Below are positions 23,529 to 34,619 of a DNA stretch of 64,000 bases, one piece after another; positions within the stretch are counted from its first letter, which is position 1, and each line of letters starts with the position of its first letter. This DNA is from Aristolochia californica (Eukaryota > Streptophyta > Magnoliopsida > Piperales > Aristolochiaceae). The notes below the pieces were generated by a model, which was given only the letters and a program-made list of their open reading frames with translations, searched no databases and had not been told where the DNA came from. The translations under genes and the position numbers were made by a program. Location: positions 23,596,067 to 23,660,066 of the forward strand of contig JARWKL010000010.1 in the NCBI GenBank assembly GCA_029961685.1, written 5' to 3'.

Positions 23529-24385
23529 TGTTAGGGAAAAATCATCAATGACAACAAGACAAGTAACAAGTAATCATGCACGACACAATATTTTACATGG
23601 TTCTGCAAATTGCCTACGTCCACGGGAGATGTTGAAGATTTTATAGATAAATTGAAGAATCACAATACAGTATGTTTCTCACACCAGAAATACAACCCAA
23701 AAGAGTATTCTCTCTATTTCGTCTCAACGGGTTTCAGCGAGACCGAAACTTCTCCCCGCTTCGTCTTCCTAGCGTACACACAAGCACCGATACGAAATCC
23801 CAAGGGAGTTCCGTAAACCTCTTTGTTCCGATAAGTCCAAGACTCTGTTCTTTAGACAGTAGTGTCGAATAGCAGCACTGGTAACAATGACGACAACAGC
23901 AACTAACAGTCACTCCGACAACGGCGATGACAATGTCATCGTTCTTCTTGAGTCTCTCTTTATGTCGAGAGACTCTGTTTATGTTTTAGAAATAGAGTCG
24001 AAGTCCCGCCCGTACAACACCGGCAACGGCGATGGCAGCGGCGTCGTATTGCAGCTCCAACAGCGATGATGGAAGTGGCATTGAGCCTCTGAGCACTCTT
24101 TTTCCTGACCAAGGCGTTGCTTAAAGGTCTCTCAAAAAACCCCTCTCTATTTTTCCAAGAGCTCCTCTGTCGCTCTCTGTTTTTCGCCCTGACCCTGTTT
24201 GGAAACGTTGAGGGTTTTTATTTCGCCAACAGAGTCGCAGTTTTCTCCCGAGAGACTCTCAATGTGCAACGTCTCTATTTTGGCAACATAGACGAAGTCT
24301 TCTTGTCGAGGGACTCTATTTGCACACCATCTCTATTTCGGCAACAGAGTCATGTGCAGTGGACTAGGCTCCACAATCCTCAACA
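23529..24385 (-). repeat. copia 3' LTR, 857 bp
   Basis: On the minus strand a polypurine tract (AAGTGGGAGAAT, 24386-24397) is followed by TGTTGAGG, the LTR start; the other end reads CCCTAACA at 23529. Inside are several variants of CTCTGTTT.CGGCAACAGAGTC-like text, giving local inverted symmetry. The 5' LTR is not in the window. Confidence 0.75.
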
Positions 24386-24770
24386 ATTCTCCCACTTGGA
24401 GACTGGTACACCAACTGCATCGCCCTCTTCCTCAAACATGATATCCTCCACCTCTATAAGTCATTGCCCCTGTCATCATACTAGAAGGCCAACTGAAGTT
24501 GCGCACAACTTCAGTTTCTCAAGAGTAACACCCTTTGTCAACATATCAATACGGTTCTTCCCTTGTGGAAATTTTGTCAACTCCCATGTTTGATCCCCTA
24601 ACAGGGAATCCATCTCATCCTTCATGCCCAGCTCCCACTTGCTAGAATATTCATCTTTCAAGATTTCTTCGTAACTCTGTAGTTCTCCACCATATGTCAA
24701 CAAAATATAATTCAAAGTAGGTGAGAAATGCTGTGGAGGACGACTTGTCCTTATATGTGAACTGCAGCTG
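24386..24770 (-). pseudogene. copia pol deletion derivative (RT start joined to RNase H end)
   Basis: The minus frame reads RTSRPPQHFSPTLNY, YEEILKDEYSSKW, MKDEMDSLLGDQTWEL, the start of copia reverse transcriptase, and then switches to DMLTKGVTLEKLKLC, the last residues of copia pol before the polypurine tract. The intervening catalytic reverse transcriptase and most of RNase H, normally over 1 kb, are missing while the frame remains open. Confidence 0.85.
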
Positions 24771-26879
24771 CAGGAATGGAAGGCTCTGGATCTGACTATG
24801 GAATAATAGGAGTTGATAATTTGGTTTGGATGCTTGTTATATGCTATATATGCATGGCAACAATAATAGTATGCTCAATTTTTTACCATGGAAGTCTTTC
24901 CACTTGCATAAAATTAATATAAATGTAGAACCCTTTATAATCTATTGTTTAGTACTAGATTTGCACATACCAATCATAACTTGGTAGAAGATTGTAAGTT
25001 GATAAGACCAAAAATGTCTAAGATGAGTTAGAAAGCATAACTTTTGGCATAGATTGTCGTCACTCCATTGTAGAGTATAAATGGTGGTTGAAGATTACAA
25101 GGTATGTTAATATGGTTTTATTTCAACAATATTTAGGGTTGAGAATAGTAATGGGGTAACTTCACTAGTTTTCTAGGCCTCATGTAGGGGTGGGCACGGG
25201 TTGAGTCAAGGTCTAGTTTTTCTAAACCCAAACCATGAACCCAAAACATGACCCAAAAAAAAAACTTGAAAAAATCCCATCCCCGAAACCTCGACTCCTA
25301 ACCAAACCCCGTCTCGAAACCCCATTTATCACCTTGTTCCGCTCCATCACCATATCTCCAGCCCATCCCCATGTCGTCTCTACCTAGTTTTCTAATCCTT
25401 GCCCCATCCTCGACCTGAAATCCAACGATTTATTTCCTCTACCCATGCTCATCCCTTGTCTCACGCTAATATAAAAATATAAATTAATTATTATCGATTG
25501 ATGATATATATGGATACTTTACCTCTAAAAAGTAAATTTATGTTTTAATGAAATGTAGAGAGCCTAGAAAATAATTTTGATATTATATAGTACAAATACA
25601 ATAAAAAAGTCGAAATACAACAATAACTCCTTTGTCCCTATTCTTGTCCATTTGAAATTGTGGGGCTCTTCATCTGGCATCTATTGACAAAATTGATACA
25701 CATATAGATAAAGTATTGTTCGACTTCCATATCACACCAATAGATTAATATTAGTAGCCCTTTAAGTGTCATATCTCTTGATTTTTAACTTTATTTATAT
25801 TCTATAGACTATATTGAATCTCATTCTAGGATACAGCCACAAAGATAGCAAAGACCACCATTTAGTGCCTATATGTGGCTTGAGGAGTCAAGGCCACAAG
25901 CTTGCCAACTCCCTTAATGGTGAAAAGCGAGTCAACATGACACATACATGACTAGTCCACAAAGGAGATTTATGAGAACAAGTACTTGAGGCAACACAAA
26001 TTCTATAGTAGGCCTATGAATAGATCACCTAAAGAAGGTAAAATTGTCCAAGGTTGGGGAGAGAAAACAAGGGTGTAACATTCTCTTCTACCCAATCCCT
26101 AAACATCACGACCTATGTTAAATTAAGTTGCTAGAGACTCCTTTGCCTTAAGGAGCCTAGGCCATTAGCCAACCCACTCCCTTGAAATTATGAAAATTAT
26201 ACTTAAGATAATACAAATTCATTAGTACACTCATTATTAACATGCTACATTAGATAAGACCTCACCTGCCAAGACATGGGAGAAAACAAAGGCTTAACAA
26301 TTAGACTCTTGTTCAAAATCAACCACCAACAAATGTGTGAGCAATATTGAGATTCTTTTTAGGTGTATGATATAGAGAGTACTTATGATTTTTTGGATCT
26401 CCATAATGAAGAAATAGAGGTTAATTTAATACTTCATATTTTTTAAGTAAAGTATTAGGTAGTATGGTGAATTCTTTATAAAAATTGCATATGTAGACCA
26501 TAAAACTCATAAGAAATTATTTTTACATACATTTTATCCTTTTCTAAGAGTTTTTCTTTTATTTCATAGCAATTTCATGGTTAAATGGACTCAAAATGAG
26601 AAAAAAAACTTTGTATATAATAAACCATTCGCTTATGCTAAATTCTTGAAACTCTATTTAGATTGTTAAATGATCTTAACAACAATCTTATTAACATAAT
26701 ATGACCCTAGGGTAGGTACTTTCTTATAACCTTGTCAAAAGTTGAAAGCATGAGTCAAATTTTAGAACTACTAGAAGGTGCAAGCACTTCATGACAACCA
26801 TAGCAAAAGTTGCAAGTTGCATGACTCACCTTTAAGAACTACTAGAAGGTGCAACTGATTAAAGAACATTTTTCTTGAA
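24771..26879. other. Noncoding stretch, C-rich patch at 25190-25470
   Basis: No gene seen. 25190-25470 has recurring CCCATCCCC and AACCC motifs, opening with GGGTGGGCACGGGTTG, as in short noncoding repeats found in many plant genomes; I could not define ends. 25850-26330 is unassigned. Confidence 0.4.
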
Positions 26880-27260
26880 CTTGGCCATGAGTTCATCTAG
26901 ATGTTCATTATGTTGAATCTCGGATTCCAATTCTTGTTCATATTGCTTCCTTTTCAGTTCCTTCATTCTTCGAAAGTTTTTTCTATAAGTTTTATCTTTT
27001 CTCGTTGAAATGTTGCAGCTTTGGTAAGTTGGCTCATAAGGTCTTCTTCATTTGGATGTTCTTGCCTGCAAGATAGAGTAACAAACTTAGGTAACTCATT
27101 CACATAAAAAAATGGCTCAGTATATTACGAAATGATGGTTATTGTTTTTAGTCTGTCATTTGTACCTGGAACGATCATCTTGCAAGCCCATTGGTGTTGT
27201 TGATTTGAGGGAATCATGATCACGATTACATTTTCTGAAAATTATAAAAGTGGTAGGGAA
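26880..27260 (-). pseudogene. Coiled-coil C-terminal exons of an unknown, possibly transposase-related, protein
   Basis: The minus strand shows an exon-like segment (CNRDHDSLKSTTPMGLQ) ending at an AG/GTACAAATG donor near 27170, a T-rich intron ending TTGCAG near 27065, then EDLMSQLTKAATFQREK and, after a frameshift, MKELKRKQYEQELESE..NEHLDELM ending at a stop near 26880. The tail is highly charged and heptad-like. Plant En/Spm-type (Ptta) transposase-like proteins often end in a similar coiled coil, but I cannot confirm it. Confidence 0.35.
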
Positions 27261-28570
27261 GAGGTATCACAAAATTTAGCTAAAAGATATTCAAGGAGAA
27301 CTTTGGCTGAAAATTTGTGTCTTATAAATAGCATAATCATCATGATGAATTATTATTTATTTGTGGAACCGAGGTAATACATAAGCCACAAATAACTTTG
27401 TAACTTCTCTTACAATGTGAGAAGGTCTAAAGTTATCTTTGTCACATGCCTAAAAGCATAGAAACCAAAGCATTCTTTCGAATGCTTAAGAGATGTTCTT
27501 AACTATCTATGGTGTTTATGACAATACTTGGATTTCAACTTGATAAAAGGGAGGTTATAACTATCAATATAGTTGAATTGTTCCTTAAACTTATGTCTAG
27601 TTAATAGATATGAACTAAGAGAAATCCATGTGGCCTAGAAGAGTGACATATGTGATACCTTTATATCTGGTTTGCATGAATTCCTCATATTTATAAAGAG
27701 AGAAGGAAACATGTTCTTAAAATCTTAGATTGGCATTAAAATTAAAAATTTAGATTTTAGTTGTATTTTTATTTTATTTTTAAAAGGTAAGATAAACATA
27801 TTTATGCAATAATGACACTTTAATGAAACTTTAAGGCCCTTTAAAAATAAATAAATGGTATTCAATGATCCTTTCCTTGTAACATTTAATATATAAAAAT
27901 TAGAAACAATTTGAAAAATTTCATATAAAATTTCTTCATTCTGATTGTTAATAAAAGTATTTTGGCATTTTAGTTCATTAAAATAAATAAGAAGCTTACA
28001 ACTTACTATTCTATTATGTGAAAGAGGTCAATATCAAATAAGGATTCCTGTAAAATGAATTCTATTATGACATATTTAATAGTTCAAAGCTAGTAAATGG
28101 TCTACAAGAAAAGCTCCTCATGCCAACAGATAAGGGAAAGTTTTGTAAAACATATATTTAAGTGAAACCATCTCTTAGTGAGAAAAAGAAAAGGATAAGT
28201 TTAAAAATCGTTAGTCAGACAAATCAATGCAAAATAATGCAAGCTAATGCATAAGTTTCAAAAGATGAGGAAAATTGTAACTTCTGTGTGTTAATGTAAT
28301 AATAGATTTTGAAAAATCTTCATATTGAAACAAGGTACAAAGACTTATAACTCAAAATTGGCCATAGAACATTCACAAAAAAATTCACTTGAAAATAAAA
28401 TTCTTATTGGCACAACTATTGAGAGTGTTTGTTTACTTCCTATTAGTACCATCATACTTATGCAAAATACTAGGATTGATTTCACTACATTTTGTAGACA
28501 GTAGAGATATGGGGAACTTGAAACTATATAGTCTAGTTCTCAACATGGAGCTATATTGTCTCCTTTCTTG
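27261..28570. other. Noncoding AT-rich stretch
   Basis: No gene or element recognised. Confidence 0.4.
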
Positions 28571-28577
28571 AGAACAT

Positions 28578-28680
28578 AGAGCTATAATGAAGCTGGTGTA
28601 CAACTTACACACATTCGTTGTTCTCAATAGAGCTATAACAAAGTTGGTGTACAACTTGCACACATTTGTTGTTCTTAATC
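28578..28680. repeat. 51-bp tandem duplication, two copies
   Basis: AGAGCTATAA followed by GGTGTACAACTT and CACACATT.GTTGTTCT occurs twice with a 51-bp period, immediately beside the F-box relic. The period is a multiple of three, so both copies read RTTNVCKLYT on the minus strand. Confidence 0.85.
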
Positions 28681-28860
28681 CAATAGTAAACCGATCTTCA
28701 AAGTCCACATTGGTATCATAAATCTATGAGGTTTTACACATGTTTATCCATTTATTGATAAAAAAATGATGTCCACATTGAAAATATCAAAGGAATAATA
28801 GAGAAACATGATGAATAAGATTTTCATTTGTTGAAACTGCATTGAGTGACATTTTATAGT
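28681..28860 (-). pseudogene. F-box domain relic (third unit)
   Basis: Corresponds to the F-box segment of 6120-6312: CACATGTTTATCCATT, then degraded equivalents of the SRQWINMW coding part and of the start region (TTGAGTGAC next to the former ATG). Many substitutions; no open frame survives. Confidence 0.55.
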
Positions 28861-29039
28861 ATTTTTATTCCTAACCTTTTTATGTTTTTGCTACACACTA
28901 CTATTTTTTATTTGGTCTTAACATTATGCTAGTCATAATCATTTTCCTTAGAGAAGAATTTTAAAAACACGTTCATTTTCTATTTACATCAATAGAATTA
29001 TATTCAGGCTAGAGGTTCTAAAATAAAAAATGTAGATTG

Positions 29040-30250
29040 GTATTTTTTCACTTCTTTGCTTAGTTTTCATTTATATCCCCCTTGTAAATTTAAAATTTTG
29101 TATATAATCTAAAGTAGCTTGCCATTTCTAATTTATGAGTAAACCTTTCGTAAGAGTAATACCATATATGAACATCATCATTATGCAAAAAGTGCCCTTT
29201 TAGCACAGTTTTGATGCTGAAAGTAGAAATAAAATAAAAAGTTGACTTAGTTTGTAAGATCACTGTGACATGTACAATCTCCAAGTATCATATACGATAA
29301 TATCCAATGTCATTACATTTGATGACGAATTGTATTCAACATATATCATTTCTCAAGGTTGGAGCAACACCCTTGAAACCAGACATGTATGACATGATAC
29401 ATGTGTCTCTCTTAATAGGTACCACCTCTAGGCAAAGGGATCAAATCAATCCCATAAACATGCCTCAAATTTTTTACAAGAGAGAAGATAAAGTTGTCAT
29501 AAAAGAAAATTTTAAAAGATAAAAAAGTCCACCATAGTCTATTGGCAAGAGGAAGTAAACCAATTTGTGGTAGATAAGATCTAGTATAGGATCTAACAGG
29601 CTCCTGCAGTTGTAAATTTTACTATGCAAAAATCTATACTAACAGGCTCCTGCAATTGTAAATTTTATTATGCAAAAATAAAAATAAAAATGCTAAATTG
29701 GTTCAAAATTATAAGCATTATACCTCCTTACTTGGGGCAAGATGGGTGGAACATGATTGATATCATAATTTGACGATAAAATTTGGAATAAATCTTGTCA
29801 TTGAGACAAGAAAGAAACTTTAAGTTCATAGCCAATTATATGCTAAGAAGTGGTTTAGCTTGAATTTGGCTTACATGATCATGACAAACTTTAATTTTAA
29901 GAGAATTATTGTTTTGATAATCACATTATGATCTATTTTCTGTTTCCTTTTAATGATAACATGAAACTTAAGCCATTAAATCCTCTTCTTAGTTGTTCTT
30001 AAGATATGAATGTGTTCACAACTAGCTTTAGCATATACCAAGTTTATTAGATCGAAAGGGGAATATTTTAGGTAGCTTAGTATGTTTTTATTTTCCATTA
30101 AAATAGGTTATGAATAGGATGAAGGGTTTGTCACAATAGATTTTTGGTAAAAGGATCAGCTAGGCATTCATTTAGATAATTTTGGAAAATGTGTGGAGGT
30201 GGCACAATTTGTTTGATTTCAATTGTGAATGGAGAGTACATACTAACTCA
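29040..30250. repeat. F-box unit upstream flank, copy 3
   Basis: Follows the F-box relic at 28681 in the same order as 6930-8100 follows the one at 5315. Shared text includes AAAAGTTGAC, TCTAATT.ATG, TTTTAAAAGATAAAAA and GGCAAGAGGAAGTAAACC. Noncoding. Confidence 0.55.
29595..29690. repeat. 46-bp tandem duplication
   Basis: AACAGGCTCCTGCA.TTGTAAATTTTA.TATGCAAAAAT-like text occurs at 29595 and again at 29641, almost identical, so the duplication is recent compared with its surroundings. Confidence 0.85.
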
Positions 30251-30694
30251 GCCGAAAGAGCTCTTGCCAGTTGTTATGAGAAACATGTATATGCCTCTAG
30301 GTATGAACTTTGCATGTTTGCTCCACTAAAGCTTTCAACATCATCCATAGAAAAGTAACCAATATTGTTATTTACTTGCTTTTAGGACTCTTTCATAAGA
30401 TTGAAAATGGAAATAGTATTGTTATTTGCTATCACCTACCAAATGAGTCTCAACCACCATATACTTAATACATTAATTTTCTTCTTGATTTGTCTACACG
30501 GTTTATAAAATTCGCATTCGGGTGTCATGTATTGTTGAAATAATTTAGAATGTGGAGATGACTAAATATCCCTACCCTGATAGATGAATTTTTAGATTTG
30601 AATTGATAGGCCATTTTTTGTTAATTTGATAAAAAAAAATATGATTGACTCATGCACAAAGTTGTAAGGCACCTTGTAAGAATTTAAATTTTAA

Positions 30695-31182
30695 TTATTC
30701 TTGACCCTTGTTTATGTGATCTAGATTGTGTGATCTTGATTGAGTATTTTTAGGTAAGTGCCTAGTTGGTGAATATCTCTTCTTCTTGATACGAGGAACG
30801 TGCATGAAAGAATTTTTTTGAACCACATGTATTTTTGATACAGCTGGACATGGGTCGTTTGAGTGAGATCTTGTAGCTGGCATGTTTTGTAATTTGTCTT
30901 GCATGGAAGAGAGAGAACATGGGTCCCTTGAGTGAGCTCTTGTAGGTGGCATGTCTTGTACGTTATCTTTCATGGGAGATAGAGGAGGTTGATTATTATT
31001 TTGCATGAATTCAGGCGTTCTTCTTTGCATGGAGAGAGATGTTTGAGTAACTTTTGTGATCTTGTGTCTTCACACAAAGATGTGATCCATATGGAAATAG
31101 AGGAATGACAAAGATTTAAAACAACACATATCACCTTATTTCCTTGTTTCTCGAGATGTTGACTTATTGAAATTTCATCCAT
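30695..31182 (-). pseudogene. Unrecognised protein fragment with two 23-residue repeats
   Basis: Two overlapping minus frames: 31182-30970 (starts MDEISISQHLEKQGNKV) and 31030-30695. The second contains a repeat of about 23 residues, seen as QDMPPTRAHSRDPC and QNMPATRSHSNDPC, encoded by a 69-bp tandem duplication (30848 and 30917). The tail is basic (RIKKKRYSPTRH). I do not recognise the family. It lies on the same strand as the coiled-coil exons at 26880-27260 and could belong to the same former gene, with about 3.5 kb between them. Confidence 0.35.
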
Positions 31183-32379
31183 CCAAAATCAGTTCAACTA
31201 CTATTCTTTACATTAGATCTAACTTTTTAGAATTGAGGCTTGTGGTGATGAAGCTGCCTTTGAATCAACTTTGTGATGCCAAATGGATCCAAAATTTTAT
31301 TGGGCATTTAAACTAAAATTTCTGTAGATTGATTCTAGGTCACCTCCATGGAGTCTTTGGTGGGAGTGGTATTTGAGATAATGACGGTAATGCTATAGTC
31401 TAAGTGGCCCTTCCATTTAAAGTGACAATGAACAATTGATCACTTTATTCAAAATTTTGTTTAAATACCTTACTAGTATGACAAACACAATACTGCATTA
31501 TTGAGGGTGATGCACCAAAGACTATTAATACCAAGCAAGATCGCTCCTCACTAGCATGTGGACCTCAATTGAGAGTGAGTCTTTCCATGTAGAGCATCTC
31601 TAGTTTGGAATCTATTTTGTTTTAGAGTGTCTCTCCTTGTGCCTGACTCTTTTCTGTCTTTTCCTTCATTTTGCTTCTATAGGGGTCAACTCCTATGCTA
31701 AAGGGCTGACTTTGGATAATGAAGGTCAACTCTTTTTTCTTTCAAAACATTTTATTTGTCATAATTGAATCCTTTTCCTCCTCCCTCTTGATGGAGTCAA
31801 CTCCTTTACCTAGGGGTTGATTCCTTTGATGGGGTCCACTCTGTTTCACCTTCAAAATTCTCTATTTCTTTGCACTCGACTCTCTTTATAAGTTTGCCAT
31901 GATATGGCGTCGGCTCCTTCCACAAGGGTAAACTATTTTTGCTCATTTTAACCAAATGCTTAATGTTTTTTCTCTTTCAGTTAAGGTCTTCATATTTCTT
32001 ACTAATGTGCTTGACTTCTATGCATGAGCTTGACTCTTTCAATTCTTGGCACTTCAATTTCTTCAATTTTCTAGCAGAAGTAGCTGATGTCTTGCTATGT
32101 GATCGACTCTTCTTGCCTATTTTACTCTTCTTGTCTCTTTTGGGTTCACTGTTTGTGTGAAATAAATCTCCATTTTTCTTGCTTGGTTAGACATTGTTGC
32201 TGAGTTGTCTAGATGATGTACTCTCTAGAATGAGCTACTTACTTTTCTTTTTGTAAGAACCGGTGGGTGGACCCTGGCCAGTCGAATGGATATATTGCCA
32301 GAAATTTCTTTTCAATGTTTTTTTAACTACACAAGATACTTAAAGCATATCATTAGTAATGTTGGTGTACATTGATCAT
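31183..32379. other. Noncoding stretch with GTCAACTCC / GACTC-type short repeats
   Basis: 31680-31960 repeats short phrases such as GGGTCAACTCC, GGTCAACTC and ACTCGACTC, resembling on the opposite strand the GTCGAGCACATG and GGAGTCAA phrases at 38095-38620. No gene seen. Confidence 0.4.
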
Positions 32380-32640
32380 CAAAATGATCTCAAAGGTTAT
32401 GTTAGGCCGACATGTAGACCCTTGAAAATTGAAGGAAAATCCATTTTTCAACAAGTCAAGTTCAAAGAAGATATCAATGACAAGAAAACAAACAATTTGA
32501 CATTCAAAAAATTTCCATCCAACGAATATCATAACCGATCAATTTGGAGTGCCTTATGCTTCCATTCAGATTTAGTTCAACCTCCTTGATTTCTTTTATC
32601 GAGGCATACAAACTCCATCCACTCTAAAAGATCGAATGAA
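32380..32640 (-). pseudogene. F-box/LRR relic (fourth unit)
   Basis: Parallels 5815-6000: GAAGATATCAATGACAAG, CAAACAATTTGACATTC, CCATCCAACGAATATCA and CATCCACTCTAAAAGATC. It covers the middle of the gene only (start of the LRR part); the F-box itself is missing. An antisense 76-codon frame here is a by-product. Confidence 0.55.
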
Positions 32641-32869
32641 AAAAAGGCTAGAAATAACCAAGAAAATATAAAAAAGGTATATCTTGTTCAATTATGCCTA
32701 ATTTTTTATAGAGGCATGTTCAATTTCTGTTTACTAAATGAAATATAATGGGATTGAGGAGATTAAATCGGAGGCTGTCTTTTGTCCCTTAAATGAGTTT
32801 CATTCAAGAGATAAAATCACTATTTGGTGACACTTATGGCAGGAGAAGCAAGGGCTGGCATTTCTAATA

Positions 32870-33510
32870 TCACCTTTGTAATTTAAAAGAGATGATTTTC
32901 AAGATGAAAACATCTCTATGTGACTTTCTTACGATCACAAACTTACCCCAGTTTGAAACCAAAAGAAATGTAAAGGAATATAAAGAATTTCTACATTGGG
33001 AACTCTTATGATTTAGAATATCCAAAAATATTCAAGATATAAAAAATATTAAAAATTGAAAGAAATAACGTAGAAACATTGTATAAGGTACTTGTATTCA
33101 GCTTTATGAATCATTTTCACTTCTATTGCCTTTAGACTAAATTTTTTTCCCTAAGGTGTAATTTTGATAAAATTGGAAAAACACCTACAAGATAATAATT
33201 GTCACTTCTAATTAATGTTAAAGGATAGCTTTATTATGGGAAATGTGGTTTTTTAGTTTAATTTTCTATAATTAGGAACCACTTAAAAGTTGACAAGGTG
33301 AGTTAGAGTAATGTGGCAGGTATCAACCTCAAGAATCACCATAACAGGTAATGCCCGTATGGTTACTTCTAATATGCACCGTGTTGGATTCGATTGGGTA
33401 TATTTCATCTCTCAAAGCCAATATCAACACCTCTAAAGTCCAACACATATTACTCACACGATATAAGTGACAATGGTATCCCTTGGTAAGAGAACTAAAG
33501 GAATGAAATT
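32870..33510. repeat. F-box unit flank, copy 4
   Basis: Same order and orientation relative to its F-box relic as copies 2 and 3. The inverted copy at 48700-49400 matches it closely over TTTACATTTCTTTTGG, TTTAGACTAAAT..TAAGGTGTA, GTTGACAAGGTGAG and CCAACACATATTAC. Confidence 0.7.
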
Positions 33511-33778
33511 CCAAATGATGTTATAAGTATTTGAGGGGAGCGATTACAAAGACATCCCATTAAATTTCGCATATAGGATAGATAATGAAGGTGATTGTGA
33601 AGTGTCCAAATGATGCAGGTATGTGTAAGACTCTTGTGAAGGGATCTAGGTTGATGACTGGTTCAATCTCAAATTACAACCTTATTAGAGAGCTTTGACT
33701 TTATCCATGACAACTAAAATCTCTCGTACAAGTGTATTAGAACCTTCACATATATGCATGGTCACATACATGCATGGT

Positions 33779-33795
33779 GGGGGGGGGGGGGGGGG
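33779..33795. repeat. G17 homopolymer, second
   Basis: Seventeen G residues after TGCATGGT. Same length as 8123-8139; both sit downstream of F-box unit flanks and upstream of an R1 copy. Confidence 0.9.
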
Positions 33796-34380
33796 TGATT
33801 ATGTATATTATAATGCCAATTGTATAGTAATGAAGGTACACATGGAAGCAATTATATAAAAAGTACACAATGGATTTTTAGAGGCTTCACAATCCTTATG
33901 TGGATTGCTTGTCCACCCCATAAATGTTTTTACACCTTGAAGCTATTCTTGTTAGGAAGTAGACACCATAGTTCCAAACCAATGATAGCAATAATAATAA
34001 ATATAGAACAAAGGAAAAGAAAACACGAAAAATAACAAGATTTATACAGGTTCGCTTCAAGGTGAGACTACGTCGTGCCTTCCACTGCTGTAGTAATCCA
34101 CTAGCAAGATGAAGTAGTTTACAAGAAAAATTACACACACTTACAAGTGTTCTCTCTAACCTCTCTCAGGATACAACTCCAGCTCATTCTTGGTGATGAT
34201 AAAACGCTAACAACAACGTCTCTCAATTATAAAGAGAAAATTAGGCAACCACGATACAAGAGTAAAATTCCCAAACTACCCTTAATGAAACAACAGTTAA
34301 TATATCATGGATCTGTGTACCGACTCAACGTAAGGCACTGATTAGGCTCCATCACTTAACACTTCTAAGCTTGCGTAGTC

Positions 34381-34570
34381 CTACAACATCTACAACAAAT
34401 AATCTCTAAGAACAATTATAATGTTATCCACAGTGACTCGCCAACCAACTCGCATACCACACTCTCACTAAGATTTACAATAGTTAATTAAGCACACTAG
34501 CCTAGACCCACAAAAGGATCTTCTAGCAACTAAATAGGCTATACAAGAATAGACAAGGGGATTTTCAATA
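34381..34570. repeat. Dispersed repeat R1, copy b
   Basis: Includes ATACCACACTCTCACTAAG, AAGCACACTAGCCTAGACC and CCACAAAAGGATCTTCTAG. The reverse complement of this text appears at 37330-37560, about 2.9 kb away. Confidence 0.75.
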
Positions 34571-34619
34571 CCACTTGCTTATGTCTGACACTCACGCCAT
34601 AGAAATTACAATTCCACCT

